Positions 42,198 through 51,465 are shown, counted from the stretch's first letter. The stretch: 64,000 nucleotides of DNA from Chryseobacterium sp. G0162 (GCF_003815715.1 NZ_CP033922.1:992001-1056000); one strand, 5' to 3'. Notes: generated from the sequence alone by a model not told the origin. Translations and numbers: made by a program.

Positions 42198-42953
42198 TTA
42201 TCTTGTTGTGTACCCCCCATTGGCAAAGATTGTCTGCCCTGTAATCCACCATCCGTCAGTGACCAGAAATTCTACTAATGGAGCAATGTCCTTAATATTG
42301 GTAAGTCCACCCAGTGCAGAGGCTGATTTGTGATAAGCAACGGCATCATCTGTTTCCTGCCCGTAGAAGAAAGGAGTATCCATCGGGCCTGGCGCTACAG
42401 CCGTTACAGAAATTCCTCTGGCTCCAAATTCTTTAGAAGCAGCCCTTGTAAAATGCTCTACCGGAGCTTTTGCGCCTGCATATGTGGAATAAAGCCCGGT
42501 ATATGCAGCCAGTAATGAAGTCACAATGGTACAAATCTTACCGTGGTCATTTATTTTTTTACCAGCTTCCTGTAAAAAGAAATAGGCTGATTTTGAATTC
42601 ACATTGAACATAGTATCATACTCTGCTTCCGTAGTTTCTGAAAACGGTTTTTTCAATACCATTCCTACGGTGTTAATTGCAATATCCACTCCGCCAAAAC
42701 GGGAAATGGTTTCGTCAAAAAACTTTGCAATATTATCTACTTTGGTAAGGTCCCCCTGAAACAGAAATGCTTCAGCACCCAATGCCTGAACTTCAGCCAG
42801 TGTTTTTTCACTTTCAGCTCTTGAACTCTCACTGTTATAATGGATTGCCAGTTTCGCTCCTTTTGCCGCAAAATCTCTACTCAATAATCCGCCCAGGTTT
42901 TTACCTCCTCCGGCTATTAAAACAACTTTTCCGTTGACATCTTGTGTTGACAT
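42198..42953 (-). CDS. Short-chain dehydrogenase/reductase
   Basis: This 251-residue SDR of the classical type has NAD(P)-binding GGGKNLGG (replacing TGxxxGIG) at residues 15-22, the NTVG motif, a catalytic Ser in the TSLLAAYTG loop and Y-x-x-x-K in STYAGAKA, followed by the PGPMDTPFF loop. Substrate unknown; the variant glycine motif with Lys and Asn is found in SDRs that prefer NADPH. The cysteine-free C-terminus ends WWITGQTIFANGGYTTR, the usual SDR end. It converges on lgt. Confidence 0.9.
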   Translation of the reverse strand: MSTQDVNGKVVLIAGGGKNLGGLLSRDFAAKGAKLAIHYNSESSRAESEKTLAEVQALGAEAFLFQGDLTKVDNIAKFFDETISRFGGVDIAINTVGMVLKKPFSETTEAEYDTMFNVNSKSAYFFLQEAGKKINDHGKICTIVTSLLAAYTGLYSTYAGAKAPVEHFTRAASKEFGARGISVTAVAPGPMDTPFFYGQETDDAVAYHKSASALGGLTNIKDIAPLVEFLVTDGWWITGQTIFANGGYTTR

Positions 42954-43269
42954 TATTTTTAATTTTTAATGGTTGATGAAACAAAGTTGGACAATATCAT
43001 CGGTCTCAACATGGTGAAATTTTCGGGAATTCATCAAAATTTCAGATTGGCTCAATTGAGAGCTTAAAAATCCTGTAAAATATTTAAAATTTATATAAAC
43101 ATATTTTTTCTCAATATCCTATTATCTGCCAGACAGATAGAGTTTGCATCCTGTTTTAGATATTAAACAAACGCTTAACTTTTCCTGATAAAGTGAGTTT
43201 TAGGCACAGCATTTGATACCTTCCCACCCGTATTAACACACACCATTTCATTTTTAATATATTTTTTTA

Positions 43270-43297
43270 AATCCTCAGCTTACTGAGGATTTTTTTG
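43270..43297. terminator. Orphan intrinsic terminator
   Basis: AATCCTCAG and CTGAGGATT pair around a CTTA loop with a TTTTTT tail. On the plus strand there is no gene between the SDR start codon and this hairpin. Confidence 0.7.
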
Positions 43298-43414
43298 TGA
43301 AAATCACTCAATACTTCTTTATTCCTCTGTAAATAAGGAGATCCGGGCTGGTTTCTATAAAATCCATTTCTGATAATCAATCATTTAAAAACAGTTTTAT
43401 TCATTTTATTGTTG

Positions 43415-43422
43415 TATATTTG
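43415..43422 (+). promoter_or_regulatory. Cold-shock gene promoter, -7 element
   Basis: TATATTTG is a perfect -7 box. It lies 245 nt before the start codon, so the mRNA has a very long leader. Confidence 0.55.
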
Positions 43423-43429
43423 CATATTA

Positions 43430-43667
43430 TTAACCAAAGTCACTACTTTGTTTTCTGTAACGACTTAGAATATATATATTCAGTCTTTGCTTTTTGAGCA
43501 GCCATATTTTTAACTTTTATTCTTCTACCCAGAACAATACTTGTCGGAATTTTAAAGCTCTGTATGATTAGGGAAACCCAGAACAGGAAACATCGACGGG
43601 CTTTAAGGTCTAAGGCAGACCAGAGTGAACAATACAATTTATAGAAACTAAATACTAAAAATAATTT
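43430..43667 (+). promoter_or_regulatory. Long 5' leader of the cold-shock-domain gene
   Basis: About 238 nt separate the predicted transcription start from the ATG at 43668. The stretch is less AT-rich than normal spacers near its end (GAAACATCGACGGGCTTTAAGG and AAGGCAGACC region), with several possible stems. Long structured leaders that act as cold-responsive switches are known for cspA. Here it is only inferred. Confidence 0.4.
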
Positions 43668-44090
43668 ATGGCAGATTCTTTTTCTAAAAAGGAAAATTTC
43701 AAGAAAAAAATTCAAAAGCAAAAAGAAAAGGCGCTAAGACGCGAAGAACGTAAAACGAACAACAACAAAGGAGCGGAGGACGTATTCATGTATGTAGATG
43801 AATTCGGAAGATTAACTTCTACTCCACCAGAACAAAGACAGGAAGTAAACCTTGATGATATTCAATTAGGGGCTGCTCCTATTATTGAGGAAGATCCAAG
43901 AAAAACAGGGATCGTTACCTTCCTTAGTGAAAAAGGATATGGTTTCATTACTGAAGATAATTCTAAAGAAAATATCTTCTTCCACAATAATAACTGTGTA
44001 GAACCGGTAAAGAAAGGAAACAAAGTTTCTTTTGAAAAGGAGAAATCTCCAAAAGGATTTTCTGCAGTTGAAATCCAGATTGTCAAATAA
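43668..44090 (+). CDS. Cold-shock-domain protein with basic N-terminal extension
   Basis: This 140-residue protein has a cold-shock domain in its C-terminal half (about 80-140) with RNP1 KGYGFIT and RNP2 NIFFHNN, typical of single-stranded RNA/DNA binding. The N-terminal 37 residues (KKENFKKKIQKQKEKALRREERK) are strongly basic and probably bind RNA too, followed by an acidic link (LDDIQLGAAPIIEED). Proteins of this layout replace plain CspA in flavobacteria. It follows a long leader and precedes a strong terminator. It may be an RNA chaperone induced by cold. Confidence 0.9.
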   Translation: MADSFSKKENFKKKIQKQKEKALRREERKTNNNKGAEDVFMYVDEFGRLTSTPPEQRQEVNLDDIQLGAAPIIEEDPRKTGIVTFLSEKGYGFITEDNSKENIFFHNNNCVEPVKKGNKVSFEKEKSPKGFSAVEIQIVK

Positions 44091-44140
44091 GATCAATACA
44101 TACTGCATTATATTGCAGCTATGTTTTTAAACTATACAAA

Positions 44141-44173
44141 AAGAGACCGTCTTACAGACTGTCTCTTTTTTTA
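44141..44173 (+). terminator. Terminator of the cold-shock-domain gene
   Basis: AAGAGACCGTC and GACTGTCTCTT pair (one wobble) around a short loop and are followed by a T run. Confidence 0.85.
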
Positions 44174-44207
44174 TTAAAATTGAGCCTGCTTCAATATTTT
44201 GCAGGAA

Positions 44208-44371
44208 TTAGATTCTAACACAAACACATTGACAATCATCTGAAAATTCAGGATCACAATATTCTATGCTGTAACATCTTAATTGTTAGGTCCACATTTC
44301 GGATAATCCATAATTCCACCCCCCTGTACTGCTTTTAGTTGTTCTCTTGATACTTTTTTCAAATTTTTCAT
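44208..44371 (-). pseudogene. GG-leader Cys peptide 8, frameshifted
   Basis: The ATG at 44371 opens MKNLKKVSREQLKAVQGG (leader) then GIMDYPKCGPNN and hits TAA at 44281-44279. Moving the frame by one base immediately after CGPNN gives RCYSIEYCDPEFSDDC and QCVCVRI to a stop at 44210-44208, restoring a six-Cys mature part. One missing T (AAT-TTA-AGA read as AAT-TA-AGA) would explain this. It is either a recent inactivating deletion or a sequencing error in a run of repeats. The leader and Cys pattern tie it to the peptide family at 15761-16751. Confidence 0.75.
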
Positions 44372-44431
44372 AATTAAATAGTTTTAATGATGTTATAAAT
44401 ATAATAATATTCCAATAACAGAGAATTATTT

Positions 44432-44470
44432 ATCAAAATCAAAAGAAGCTGCCTCGCACGGAGACAGCCT
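44432..44470 (-). terminator. Terminator of the RND efflux operon
   Basis: On the minus strand GGCTGTCTC and GAGGCAGC pair (one mismatch) around CGTGC, followed by TTCTTTTGATTTT. Confidence 0.65.
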
Positions 44471-44542
44471 CTTTCTTCATCGTAAAATAAAAATGGTCGG
44501 TTTACAAAACCGAAAAAGCTATGGTTTTAAACTATAGAATTT

Positions 44543-45985
44543 CTAATTCAGTTTTCCTCCTAAAGCTTTAAACAGCAGAACATTATTTCTGGTATTCTGA
44601 TGCTGAAACTGTAAAAGATCCAGTTCTGCGGTCAATTTACTTTTCTGAGAATTAATCAGTTCAAAATAATTGGCATATCCTGTGAGATACAGATCATTGG
44701 AAACCTCTACACCCCGATCAAGAAAACCAACCTCTTCAGATTTTAATTTTAAAACCTTCTCATAAATCCTGGTTTGTTTCAAAATAGACTGAAGTTCATT
44801 AAATGCGGTGGTAATACTCTTCTGATAATTTAAAAAAGCAATCTCCTGCTCCTTGTTGGCTACTTTAAACTCATATTTCAACTGGCCTTTATTAAAAACA
44901 GGAACCATTAATCCCCCCAACAGCTGTCCTGCCAATGAACTTGGTTTGAAAAGCGTTTCCACAGAAAAAGAATTCATCCCGATTCCGGCTCCAAGGTCAA
45001 TTTTCGGATAGAATGCAGCTCTTGCGGCCTTCGCATCTGCCTGGGAAGCTTCCAGTACATAATAATTAGCAGCTACATCCGGTCTCGAATGGATGACCGC
45101 TTCTACATTAATGGTTTTGTTTAAAACATCCATATTGGTTGGCATAAGCACTTTACCACGCTTTACCTCTCCACCATAACTTCCCGTCAAAGTGGTAATT
45201 GCCTGTTCAACAGTAACGATCTCCACTTTGATATGTTCGATTTCTGCCAGCCAGTTGTTATTCTGTGCTTTGAACTGTTGTACGGCAAGCTCGGTAGCTT
45301 TTCCCACTTCACGCTGTGCCAGGACAATTTCAAAAGCTCTCTGCTGAAGGTTATAATTCTTCTGATAAATGGCCAAACGGTTGTCTAAAGTTACCAACTG
45401 ATAATACAGGTTCGCAATATCCGTGAAAAGTTCTACCTGAAGTAATCGCAGCCCTTCCGTGGAAGCCAGATATTTCTTCTGAGCAGCAATTTTTTTATTT
45501 TTCAGTTTACCCCAGGCATCAATTTCCCAGCTGCTCCTTACTCCCAACCAATAATTAGGCGTAAAATCACGGTTGATTTTCTGCTCTTCTGTAATATTGG
45601 GGGAAAGATTGGTATCATAATTCCCCACACCTTCCATGGTATATTTTCCATAGCGATTCCCGCTAGCTTCCGCTCCTACTTCAAGAGAAGGCAAAAGATC
45701 CATTTTTGATCTTTGCAGGAAACTATTAGCGATTTCCACTCTTTGTTGTGCAATCTGAAAATCAGGATTGGCCTGCACCACTTTATTAAAAAGCTCTAAT
45801 AAATGAGCATCCGTGAAATAAGCTTTCAGATCAAGCTGCTGAAACTCTCCCGAATTGATCGTTTTAGCAGGTATTTCCGGCAGTGTCTGAGCCTTTTTGA
45901 TATCAGCAACCTTTGGAACAGCACATGAAACTAAGCTTAATGCAGCTATTCCGCACAATATATGTCTATGATTTAATCTTTTCAT
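44543..45985 (-). CDS. TolC-family outer-membrane efflux lipoprotein
   Basis: The ATG at 45985 gives MKRLNHRHILCGIAALSLVSC, a lipoprotein signal (lipobox LVSC); the ORF's TTG start 27 nt earlier is rejected. The mature part (about 460 residues) has the two TolC-like outer-membrane-efflux repeats (about 60-260 and 275-470), rich in heptad helices, with DFTPNYWLGVRSSWEIDAWGK and FNELQSILKQTRIYEKVLKL. It forms the outer-membrane channel of the RND pump encoded upstream. Its start overlaps the pump gene by 20 nt. Confidence 0.92.
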   Translation of the reverse strand: MKRLNHRHILCGIAALSLVSCAVPKVADIKKAQTLPEIPAKTINSGEFQQLDLKAYFTDAHLLELFNKVVQANPDFQIAQQRVEIANSFLQRSKMDLLPSLEVGAEASGNRYGKYTMEGVGNYDTNLSPNITEEQKINRDFTPNYWLGVRSSWEIDAWGKLKNKKIAAQKKYLASTEGLRLLQVELFTDIANLYYQLVTLDNRLAIYQKNYNLQQRAFEIVLAQREVGKATELAVQQFKAQNNNWLAEIEHIKVEIVTVEQAITTLTGSYGGEVKRGKVLMPTNMDVLNKTINVEAVIHSRPDVAANYYVLEASQADAKAARAAFYPKIDLGAGIGMNSFSVETLFKPSSLAGQLLGGLMVPVFNKGQLKYEFKVANKEQEIAFLNYQKSITTAFNELQSILKQTRIYEKVLKLKSEEVGFLDRGVEVSNDLYLTGYANYFELINSQKSKLTAELDLLQFQHQNTRNNVLLFKALGGKLN

Positions 45986-48900
45986 CTTTCTTCTTATTTT
46001 CAAGTTTCGCAAAGAATATATATAGTCCCGGAATTACAACCAATCCGAAAATAGTTCCGATAAGCATTCCTCCTGCCGCAGCAGTACCAATGGAACGGTT
46101 ACCGATTGCTCCAGCTCCAGATGCGATACACAATGGAATAAGCCCGGCCACAAAGGCAAAGGAAGTCATCAAGATAGGTCTCAGACGTTGTCTTGCTCCT
46201 TCAATTGCAGCTGGAACAATATCATATCCCTGCTTATTTCTGGCTACCGCAAATTCTACAATCAGAATGGCATTTTTAGCCAAAAGTCCGATCAGCATGA
46301 CCAGCGCAACCTGTGCATAAATATTATTATCCAACCCTGCCAGTACCAAAGCGATATAGGATCCGAAGATTCCTGTCGGAAGGCTTAATAATACAGGTAA
46401 CGGAAGAAGGAAACTCTCATATTGGGCTGCTAACAAAAGATAGACGAACAATAGGCAGATGAGGAATATATATACAGTTTGATTCCCTGATAAGATCTCT
46501 TCTCTCGTCATCCCCGACCATTCAATATCGAAACCTCTTGGAAGTACTTCTTTGGCTACACGTTCTACCGCTGCAATAGCATCACCGGAACTGTACCCCT
46601 CTGCAGGCTCTCCGTTAATCATGGCGGACATATACATATTATACCTTGTCAGTACTTCAGGACCATATACTTTTTCAATCGTGATAAATGTTGAAAAGGG
46701 AACCATTTCTCCTTTATCATTCTTCAGATATAAATTCAGGATACTTTCAGGAGTATCTCTGTGCTCCGGACTTGCCTGAACCATCACTTTATACATCTGA
46801 CTGAAACGGATAAAATTGGTAGCATAATAGGATCCCAACATGGTTTGTAAGGTTGACATTGCATTGTCTACAGACACACCCTTTTTCGCTGCCATATCAT
46901 AATCCACATTAATCATATATTGCGGGAAAGTGGCATCAAAACTAGTAAAGTTGTTCTGTAGCTCAGGCGCTTCATTCAGCTTTTTGACAAAATCTTTAGT
47001 GATCTTATCGGTATTTTCAATGGTTCCTCCTGTTCTATCCAGCAAACGCAATTCAAAACCACTGGTATTTCCGAATCCAGGAACAGTAGGGGGAGCAAAG
47101 ATCTCAATCTGGGCATCAGCAATTCCTTTTGTCTTTTCTGAAAGTTCAGCAATCAGATCATTCACAGAAATGGATCTTTCTTTCCAATCTTTAAGGTTAA
47201 TCATGGCCATTCCGTAAGATGAACCTGCGATTTCTGTAACAATACTGTATCCTGCAAGGGTTGTTACGTTTTCTACCCCTTTTATTTTCTTGGCAATAAC
47301 CGTTACTTCATCCAATACCTTTTCCGTTCTTTCTACGGTGGCTCCCTGTGGAGTAGTTACACTTACATATACCATTCCCTGGTCTTCCATGGGAATAAAT
47401 CCGGTTGGAAGGAATTTACTCGTTACAAAAGTTAACCCTATAAACAGGAATAACAACCCAAAAGTAACGGTAGTTCTTGTCGCAAATTTTGATAAAATCC
47501 CTACGTAGCCATTAGTCAATCTTTCAAAGCCTGTGTTGAAACTTTGAAAAGCCCTATCAATAATTGTTTTCTTTTTATTGTGATCGTGAGGTTTCAAAAT
47601 AATCGCACACAATGCCGGAGTAAGCGTTAATGCATTCACCCCTGAAATAACAATACTGATCGCCAGTGTTAATGAAAACTGACGGTAAAATACTCCTACC
47701 GGACCATCCAGAAACGCCACAGGAATAAATACGGCAGACATTACAATGGTGATCGCCACTACTGCTCCTGCAATTTCCTTGGTAGCACTGATGGTAGCAT
47801 CCATAGCGTTCATCCCTTCTTCCATTTTTACATGAACGGCTTCCACGACGACAATGGCATTATCCACCACAATTCCAATAGCCAATACCAAAGCGAATAA
47901 TGTCAACAGGTTTACTGAGAAATCCATCATATTCATAAAGGCAAAGGTTCCAATCAATGCTACCGGAACCGCCAATACCGGAATTAACGTTGAACGCCAG
48001 TCCTGAAGGAAAATAAATACTACAATTCCTACCAGAATAAAGGCTTCGATAAGGGTTGTTAATACTGCACTGATAGAAGCATCAAGGAATCTGGAAACAT
48101 CGTAGGCCATATTAAATTCCATTCCGGGAGGGAATGAAGTGCCTTTTAATTCTTCCATTTTAGCTTTTACGCTTTCAATTACTTCTGATGCATTGGACCC
48201 TGGGCGCTGCTTCATCATAATGGATGCAGAAGGCCTTCCGTCAGTTTTGGAAACCATTCCGTAGTTCATTGCCCCGAATTCTACCTTAGCAATATCCTTA
48301 AGCTTTAAAATTGTTCCGTCTACATCGGATCTGATCGGAACTTCTTCGTATTGCTTAGGCTCAAAGAATTTCCCTTTATATTTGATTACATACTGAAGCT
48401 GACTGGAAGTTTTTCCTGAAGTTTCTCCTACTTTTCCGGGTGCTGCTGAAATATTCTGTTTTTGCAATGAAGTAATCACTTCATCAGCAGAAATATTATA
48501 GGCTGCCATCTTCTGCGGATCAAGCCATACCCTCATGGAATATTCTTTCTGTCCCATGATCTCTGCACGTCCTACTCCGTCAATACGTTTCAGTTCCTGA
48601 AGAACATTAATATCTGTAAAGTTGTAAATGAATTGCTCATCCTGGCTCGGATCTGTACTCGTAATGTTGAGGTACATCAGCATACTGTTTACCTCCTTTT
48701 CAGTAGTTACCCCGGCACGAATTACCTCTTCAGGAAGCTCATCAAGGATGGTTGTTACCCTGTTCTGAACGTTTACTGCCGCCACATCAGGATCTGTTCC
48801 TACTTCAAAGAACACCTGGATCAGGGTAAGCCCATCATTGGACGTTACTGTTGACATATACGTCATTCCCGGAACTCCGTTGATGGCACGTTCCAAGGGA

Positions 48901-49088
48901 AGAGCAACCGCATTAGCGGAAACTTCAGCATTAGCCCCTGTATATTTTGCTGTTACCGTTACTGAAGGTGGTACAATATCCGGAAACTGGGTTATGGGCA
49001 TCTTTAATAAGGCCATAATTCCCAGTAATACAAATAATATGGAAATAACCAACGAAAGAACCTTTCGTCTTATAAACATCTCTACCAT
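45966..49088 (-). CDS. RND efflux transporter permease (HAE1/AcrB type)
   Basis: This 1040-residue inner-membrane pump has the normal AcrB layout: two repeats of a membrane bundle, each with a large periplasmic loop. Motifs include FADIVPPSVTVTAKYTGA near the start, GIVVDNAIVVVEAVH in the fourth helix, and GLLAKNAILIVEFA with the conserved Lys in the tenth. The fourth-helix motif carries D-N rather than the D-D pair of AcrB, a variation common in the family. It should export multiple toxic compounds with proton counterflow. It lies between the adaptor and TolC genes in one operon. Confidence 0.95.
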   Translation of the reverse strand: MVEMFIRRKVLSLVISILFVLLGIMALLKMPITQFPDIVPPSVTVTAKYTGANAEVSANAVALPLERAINGVPGMTYMSTVTSNDGLTLIQVFFEVGTDPDVAAVNVQNRVTTILDELPEEVIRAGVTTEKEVNSMLMYLNITSTDPSQDEQFIYNFTDINVLQELKRIDGVGRAEIMGQKEYSMRVWLDPQKMAAYNISADEVITSLQKQNISAAPGKVGETSGKTSSQLQYVIKYKGKFFEPKQYEEVPIRSDVDGTILKLKDIAKVEFGAMNYGMVSKTDGRPSASIMMKQRPGSNASEVIESVKAKMEELKGTSFPPGMEFNMAYDVSRFLDASISAVLTTLIEAFILVGIVVFIFLQDWRSTLIPVLAVPVALIGTFAFMNMMDFSVNLLTLFALVLAIGIVVDNAIVVVEAVHVKMEEGMNAMDATISATKEIAGAVVAITIVMSAVFIPVAFLDGPVGVFYRQFSLTLAISIVISGVNALTLTPALCAIILKPHDHNKKKTIIDRAFQSFNTGFERLTNGYVGILSKFATRTTVTFGLLFLFIGLTFVTSKFLPTGFIPMEDQGMVYVSVTTPQGATVERTEKVLDEVTVIAKKIKGVENVTTLAGYSIVTEIAGSSYGMAMINLKDWKERSISVNDLIAELSEKTKGIADAQIEIFAPPTVPGFGNTSGFELRLLDRTGGTIENTDKITKDFVKKLNEAPELQNNFTSFDATFPQYMINVDYDMAAKKGVSVDNAMSTLQTMLGSYYATNFIRFSQMYKVMVQASPEHRDTPESILNLYLKNDKGEMVPFSTFITIEKVYGPEVLTRYNMYMSAMINGEPAEGYSSGDAIAAVERVAKEVLPRGFDIEWSGMTREEILSGNQTVYIFLICLLFVYLLLAAQYESFLLPLPVLLSLPTGIFGSYIALVLAGLDNNIYAQVALVMLIGLLAKNAILIVEFAVARNKQGYDIVPAAIEGARQRLRPILMTSFAFVAGLIPLCIASGAGAIGNRSIGTAAAGGMLIGTIFGLVVIPGLYIFFAKLENKKKDEKIKS

Positions 49089-49116
49089 AATAAGTTGATT
49101 TAAAGATTATGAAAGG

Positions 49117-50205
49117 TTAATACTTCTTTTTGATTTTAATAATATCACCATCCTTTAGGGACTGAGTACCTTCATAAATGATTAAATCTCCTTTTTTAAG
49201 ACCACTTTCCACCATATAAGAATCTCTCAGTGTGCTTCCGATCTTAATGTTTGTCATTTTCACCTTATTCTGTTTATCCACTACAAAAACATAGGTTTTA
49301 TCCTGAATGGAGAATGTAGATTTCTGCGGAATCAAAATGGCATTATCCTGATTTTCGGAAATAATCAATTTTCCTGAAGTACCGTGCTTAATCAAGCGGT
49401 CAGGGTTCGGGAAAAGGACTTTATAACGGATAGATCCAGTAGTTCTGTCGATTTCTCCTTCCGCTGTCTTTAAGGCTCCGTTAAACTGATAATTTACACC
49501 GTTTGGTAGGGTTAATTCAATCTTTTGATGGTTTCCAATCTTGTCATTGGCCAAAAGCTCAAAATAAAGATTTTCCGGGATTGAAAAGTAAGCGTAGACC
49601 TCATTAAGCTGGGATAATGTTGTCAGTAAAGTTCCATTTTCCACCAAGCTTCCATCTTTATGAGGAATCACGTCTATTACTCCATCAAAAGGTGCTGTAA
49701 TCTTTGTGAAACTGATCTTCTGAAGTACCGTTCTTTTTTCTGCATCAGCAAAAGCATGCTTAGCCTGTGCGGATGAAAGCTTAGCCTTTACCAATTCCAG
49801 TTCATTATTAGCCACAAACTTTTTAGCGTGAAGGCTCTGAATCTGTTTCAGCTCCACTTCCGCAATACGAACATCTGCCTGAGTTTGTTTCAAAGCAGCG
49901 TTGGCTTTTAAAAGTTCCATCTGTAGCTCGGCATCATTGATTTTAAATAAAGGCTGCCCCTGATGAACAAATTGCCCTTCATTAACATAAATATGCTGAA
50001 TAATTCCACCAATCCTGGAACGCATCTCCACATTTTTTTTAGCCTGAATATCCGTTACAAACTGATTGCTTACCAAGGTATCTTTTTCCTTGATTTCCAG
50101 TATAGGAACTTCTTTTTCTTTTTGGTTATTTTTTTTCTTGTCTTTATTGCATGACACTGCGAATAATATTGCAAGGCTGCAAATTATTACATTTTTAAAA
50201 TACAT
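49117..50205 (-). CDS. RND efflux periplasmic adaptor lipoprotein
   Basis: This 362-residue membrane-fusion protein has a lipoprotein signal (MYFKNVIICSLAILFAVSC) and a Lys-rich N-terminal linker, then the HlyD-like lipoyl half-motif (IQHIYVNEGQFVHQGQPLFKIND), a helical hairpin (about 95-150, AALKQTQADVRIAEVELKQIQS), the second lipoyl half, a beta barrel (about 195-265) and the membrane-proximal domain. It bridges the pump and the TolC channel. It is first of the efflux operon, 28 nt before the pump gene. Confidence 0.94.
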   Translation of the reverse strand: MYFKNVIICSLAILFAVSCNKDKKKNNQKEKEVPILEIKEKDTLVSNQFVTDIQAKKNVEMRSRIGGIIQHIYVNEGQFVHQGQPLFKINDAELQMELLKANAALKQTQADVRIAEVELKQIQSLHAKKFVANNELELVKAKLSSAQAKHAFADAEKRTVLQKISFTKITAPFDGVIDVIPHKDGSLVENGTLLTTLSQLNEVYAYFSIPENLYFELLANDKIGNHQKIELTLPNGVNYQFNGALKTAEGEIDRTTGSIRYKVLFPNPDRLIKHGTSGKLIISENQDNAILIPQKSTFSIQDKTYVFVVDKQNKVKMTNIKIGSTLRDSYMVESGLKKGDLIIYEGTQSLKDGDIIKIKKKY

Positions 50206-50264
50206 TTCTGAATGTTTAGGTTATAAAATTTTCGTTAAAATAAATTGAAATTCAATAACTTAAA

Positions 50265-50597
50265 CTAGTACAATTGGAGGAGATGGAGAAAAGACTTTAC
50301 TCCACAGATAATGGAGACTGCAATATCAGGAAGTATGATTTTTGGAGCAACTTTTAAAGCTGCTGAAAAATCTCCAACTGCAGAATCATCCTTGCGTAGG
50401 GAATGCTTTACAATTTTAGACGCTGCAGGCAATGCATGCGTATTCATATCTGCTTCTTCGTAAACATCCAGCAAATGGATATTGTTTACATGTGGAAGGT
50501 GAGGAATATTCTGTAATGATTTTTCTGCCCAATTCGAATTGAAAAGGGAAAAAACCAATATGATATAAAAATAGAAAAGTGACCTCAGACCTGCCAT
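50265..50597 (-). CDS. Hypothetical protein before the efflux operon
   Basis: This 110-residue frame has a hydrophobic start (LRSLFYFYIILVFSLFN) followed by a hydrophilic middle and a hydrophobic end (VSIICGVKSFLHLLQLY). It lies about 60 nt upstream of the adaptor gene on the same strand and could be an operon leader or a small membrane protein. No family is recognised. I regard it as a possible gene only. Confidence 0.4.
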   Translation of the reverse strand: MAGLRSLFYFYIILVFSLFNSNWAEKSLQNIPHLPHVNNIHLLDVYEEADMNTHALPAASKIVKHSLRKDDSAVGDFSAALKVAPKIILPDIAVSIICGVKSFLHLLQLY

Positions 50598-50946
50598 GTC
50601 AATCAGAATACTTAGTTTTTTAGTAAAAACGATAGTGCTGCAAAAATAAGAAATTTTGATGGAGTTACTGTCTTTTAACTGTTAAAAAAACTTAAACAAT
50701 GCTGATAAAATCACATTTTTCTTAGGATGAGTAAGGTTTTCTGAGGAAGATAGCAAAGCATAAAGTCGTAAAAAAGATTCTTCTTTCATTACAATAACAA
50801 AGACCTTGTTGATTTTTTTAATCTCGCTGATTAAGCTGATATGGCAGATAATAAATCTTTAAAAACCTGCAAGATCTATGGGATCTGCGAGAAATCATAT
50901 TTCTTCCCTTGTCAGAAGGACAAACTATATACAATAACTGAACTCT
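50598..50946. other. Intergenic region with repeat copy C
   Basis: No gene is seen. It holds a third copy of the dispersed GCAGAT-type element at about 50821-50890. Confidence 0.5.
50821..50893. repeat. Dispersed intergenic repeat, copy C
   Basis: ATCTCGCTGATTAAGCTGAT followed by ATGGCAGAT aligns with CTCTCGCAGATTTTGCAGAT-GATGCAGAT of copy B, with the same 9-bp phasing. A second part (ATCTATGGGATCTGCGAGA) resembles the start of copy A (ATCTGTGGGA). The inner order differs among copies. Confidence 0.5.
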
Positions 50947-51399
50947 TTAAAACAGTCTGCTTAAAACTCTGAACCGATAATCAAAGATATATTCCAGTTT
51001 CTTTTTCACAAATAAGGAATGGGCAATTTCGCCTAAGAATCCCATAGGAAGTTCATAATCTATAGAATCTCTCATCATTACTCCTTCATCATTGGGGATA
51101 AACTCATGGTGATGATTCCATAATTTGTAGGGACCTTTTTTTTGGAAATCTATGAAGCTTTTCTGAAAATCCACATGGGTAATTTCGGTCTGCCATTTCA
51201 TCTTTATCCCAAATAATGGGGAAACATAGTAATCAATGAGCATTCCTTCATATATTTCATCATCTTTCATTTCTGTCAATACCGTAAACCCCATATCTTT
51301 CGGAGTAATTTCTGAAAGGTTATTGGCTGAGGAAAAGAATTTCCAGGCAGTTTCTACATCACAGTTTAGCTGTTGTTCACGGAAAAGCTTATGTTTCAT
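50947..51399 (-). CDS. SRPBCC family protein
   Basis: This 150-residue single-domain START/Bet v1-like protein, of the type once labelled cell-division inhibitor (COG4276), starts KLFREQQLNCDVETAWKFFSSANNLSEITPKDMGF and has the central HVDFQKSFIDFQKKGPYKLWNHHHEF and the end MGFLGEIAHSLFVKKKLEYIFDYR. Such proteins bind small hydrophobic molecules in a deep cavity. No partner is in the neighbourhood. The ligand is unknown. Confidence 0.88.
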   Translation of the reverse strand: MKHKLFREQQLNCDVETAWKFFSSANNLSEITPKDMGFTVLTEMKDDEIYEGMLIDYYVSPLFGIKMKWQTEITHVDFQKSFIDFQKKGPYKLWNHHHEFIPNDEGVMMRDSIDYELPMGFLGEIAHSLFVKKKLEYIFDYRFRVLSRLF

Positions 51400-51465
51400 T
51401 TTATTTCTTCTTAATTATCTCTCTCTATAAAGTCATAGCACAAAACAAAAAAAGAGGTTTCACGC

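Larger units (their letters stand above)
42954..43667. other. Intergenic region with orphan terminator and cold-shock leader
   Basis: I see no gene in 42954-43269. A terminator stands at 43270-43297 with no plus-strand gene ahead of it. From the promoter at 43415-43422 onward, about 240 nt form the leader of the cold-shock-domain gene. A minus-strand frame at 43443-43721 reads through this leader and is rejected. Confidence 0.6.

Noticed and set aside
43443-43721. 92-aa minus-strand ORF
   Set aside because: It covers the cold-shock gene leader and start codon in the opposite direction, with no promoter or family match.
47836-47882. D-N instead of D-D in the fourth helix of the RND pump, considered as a defect
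   Set aside because: The VDN form is widespread in RND pumps, so it does not mean loss of function.
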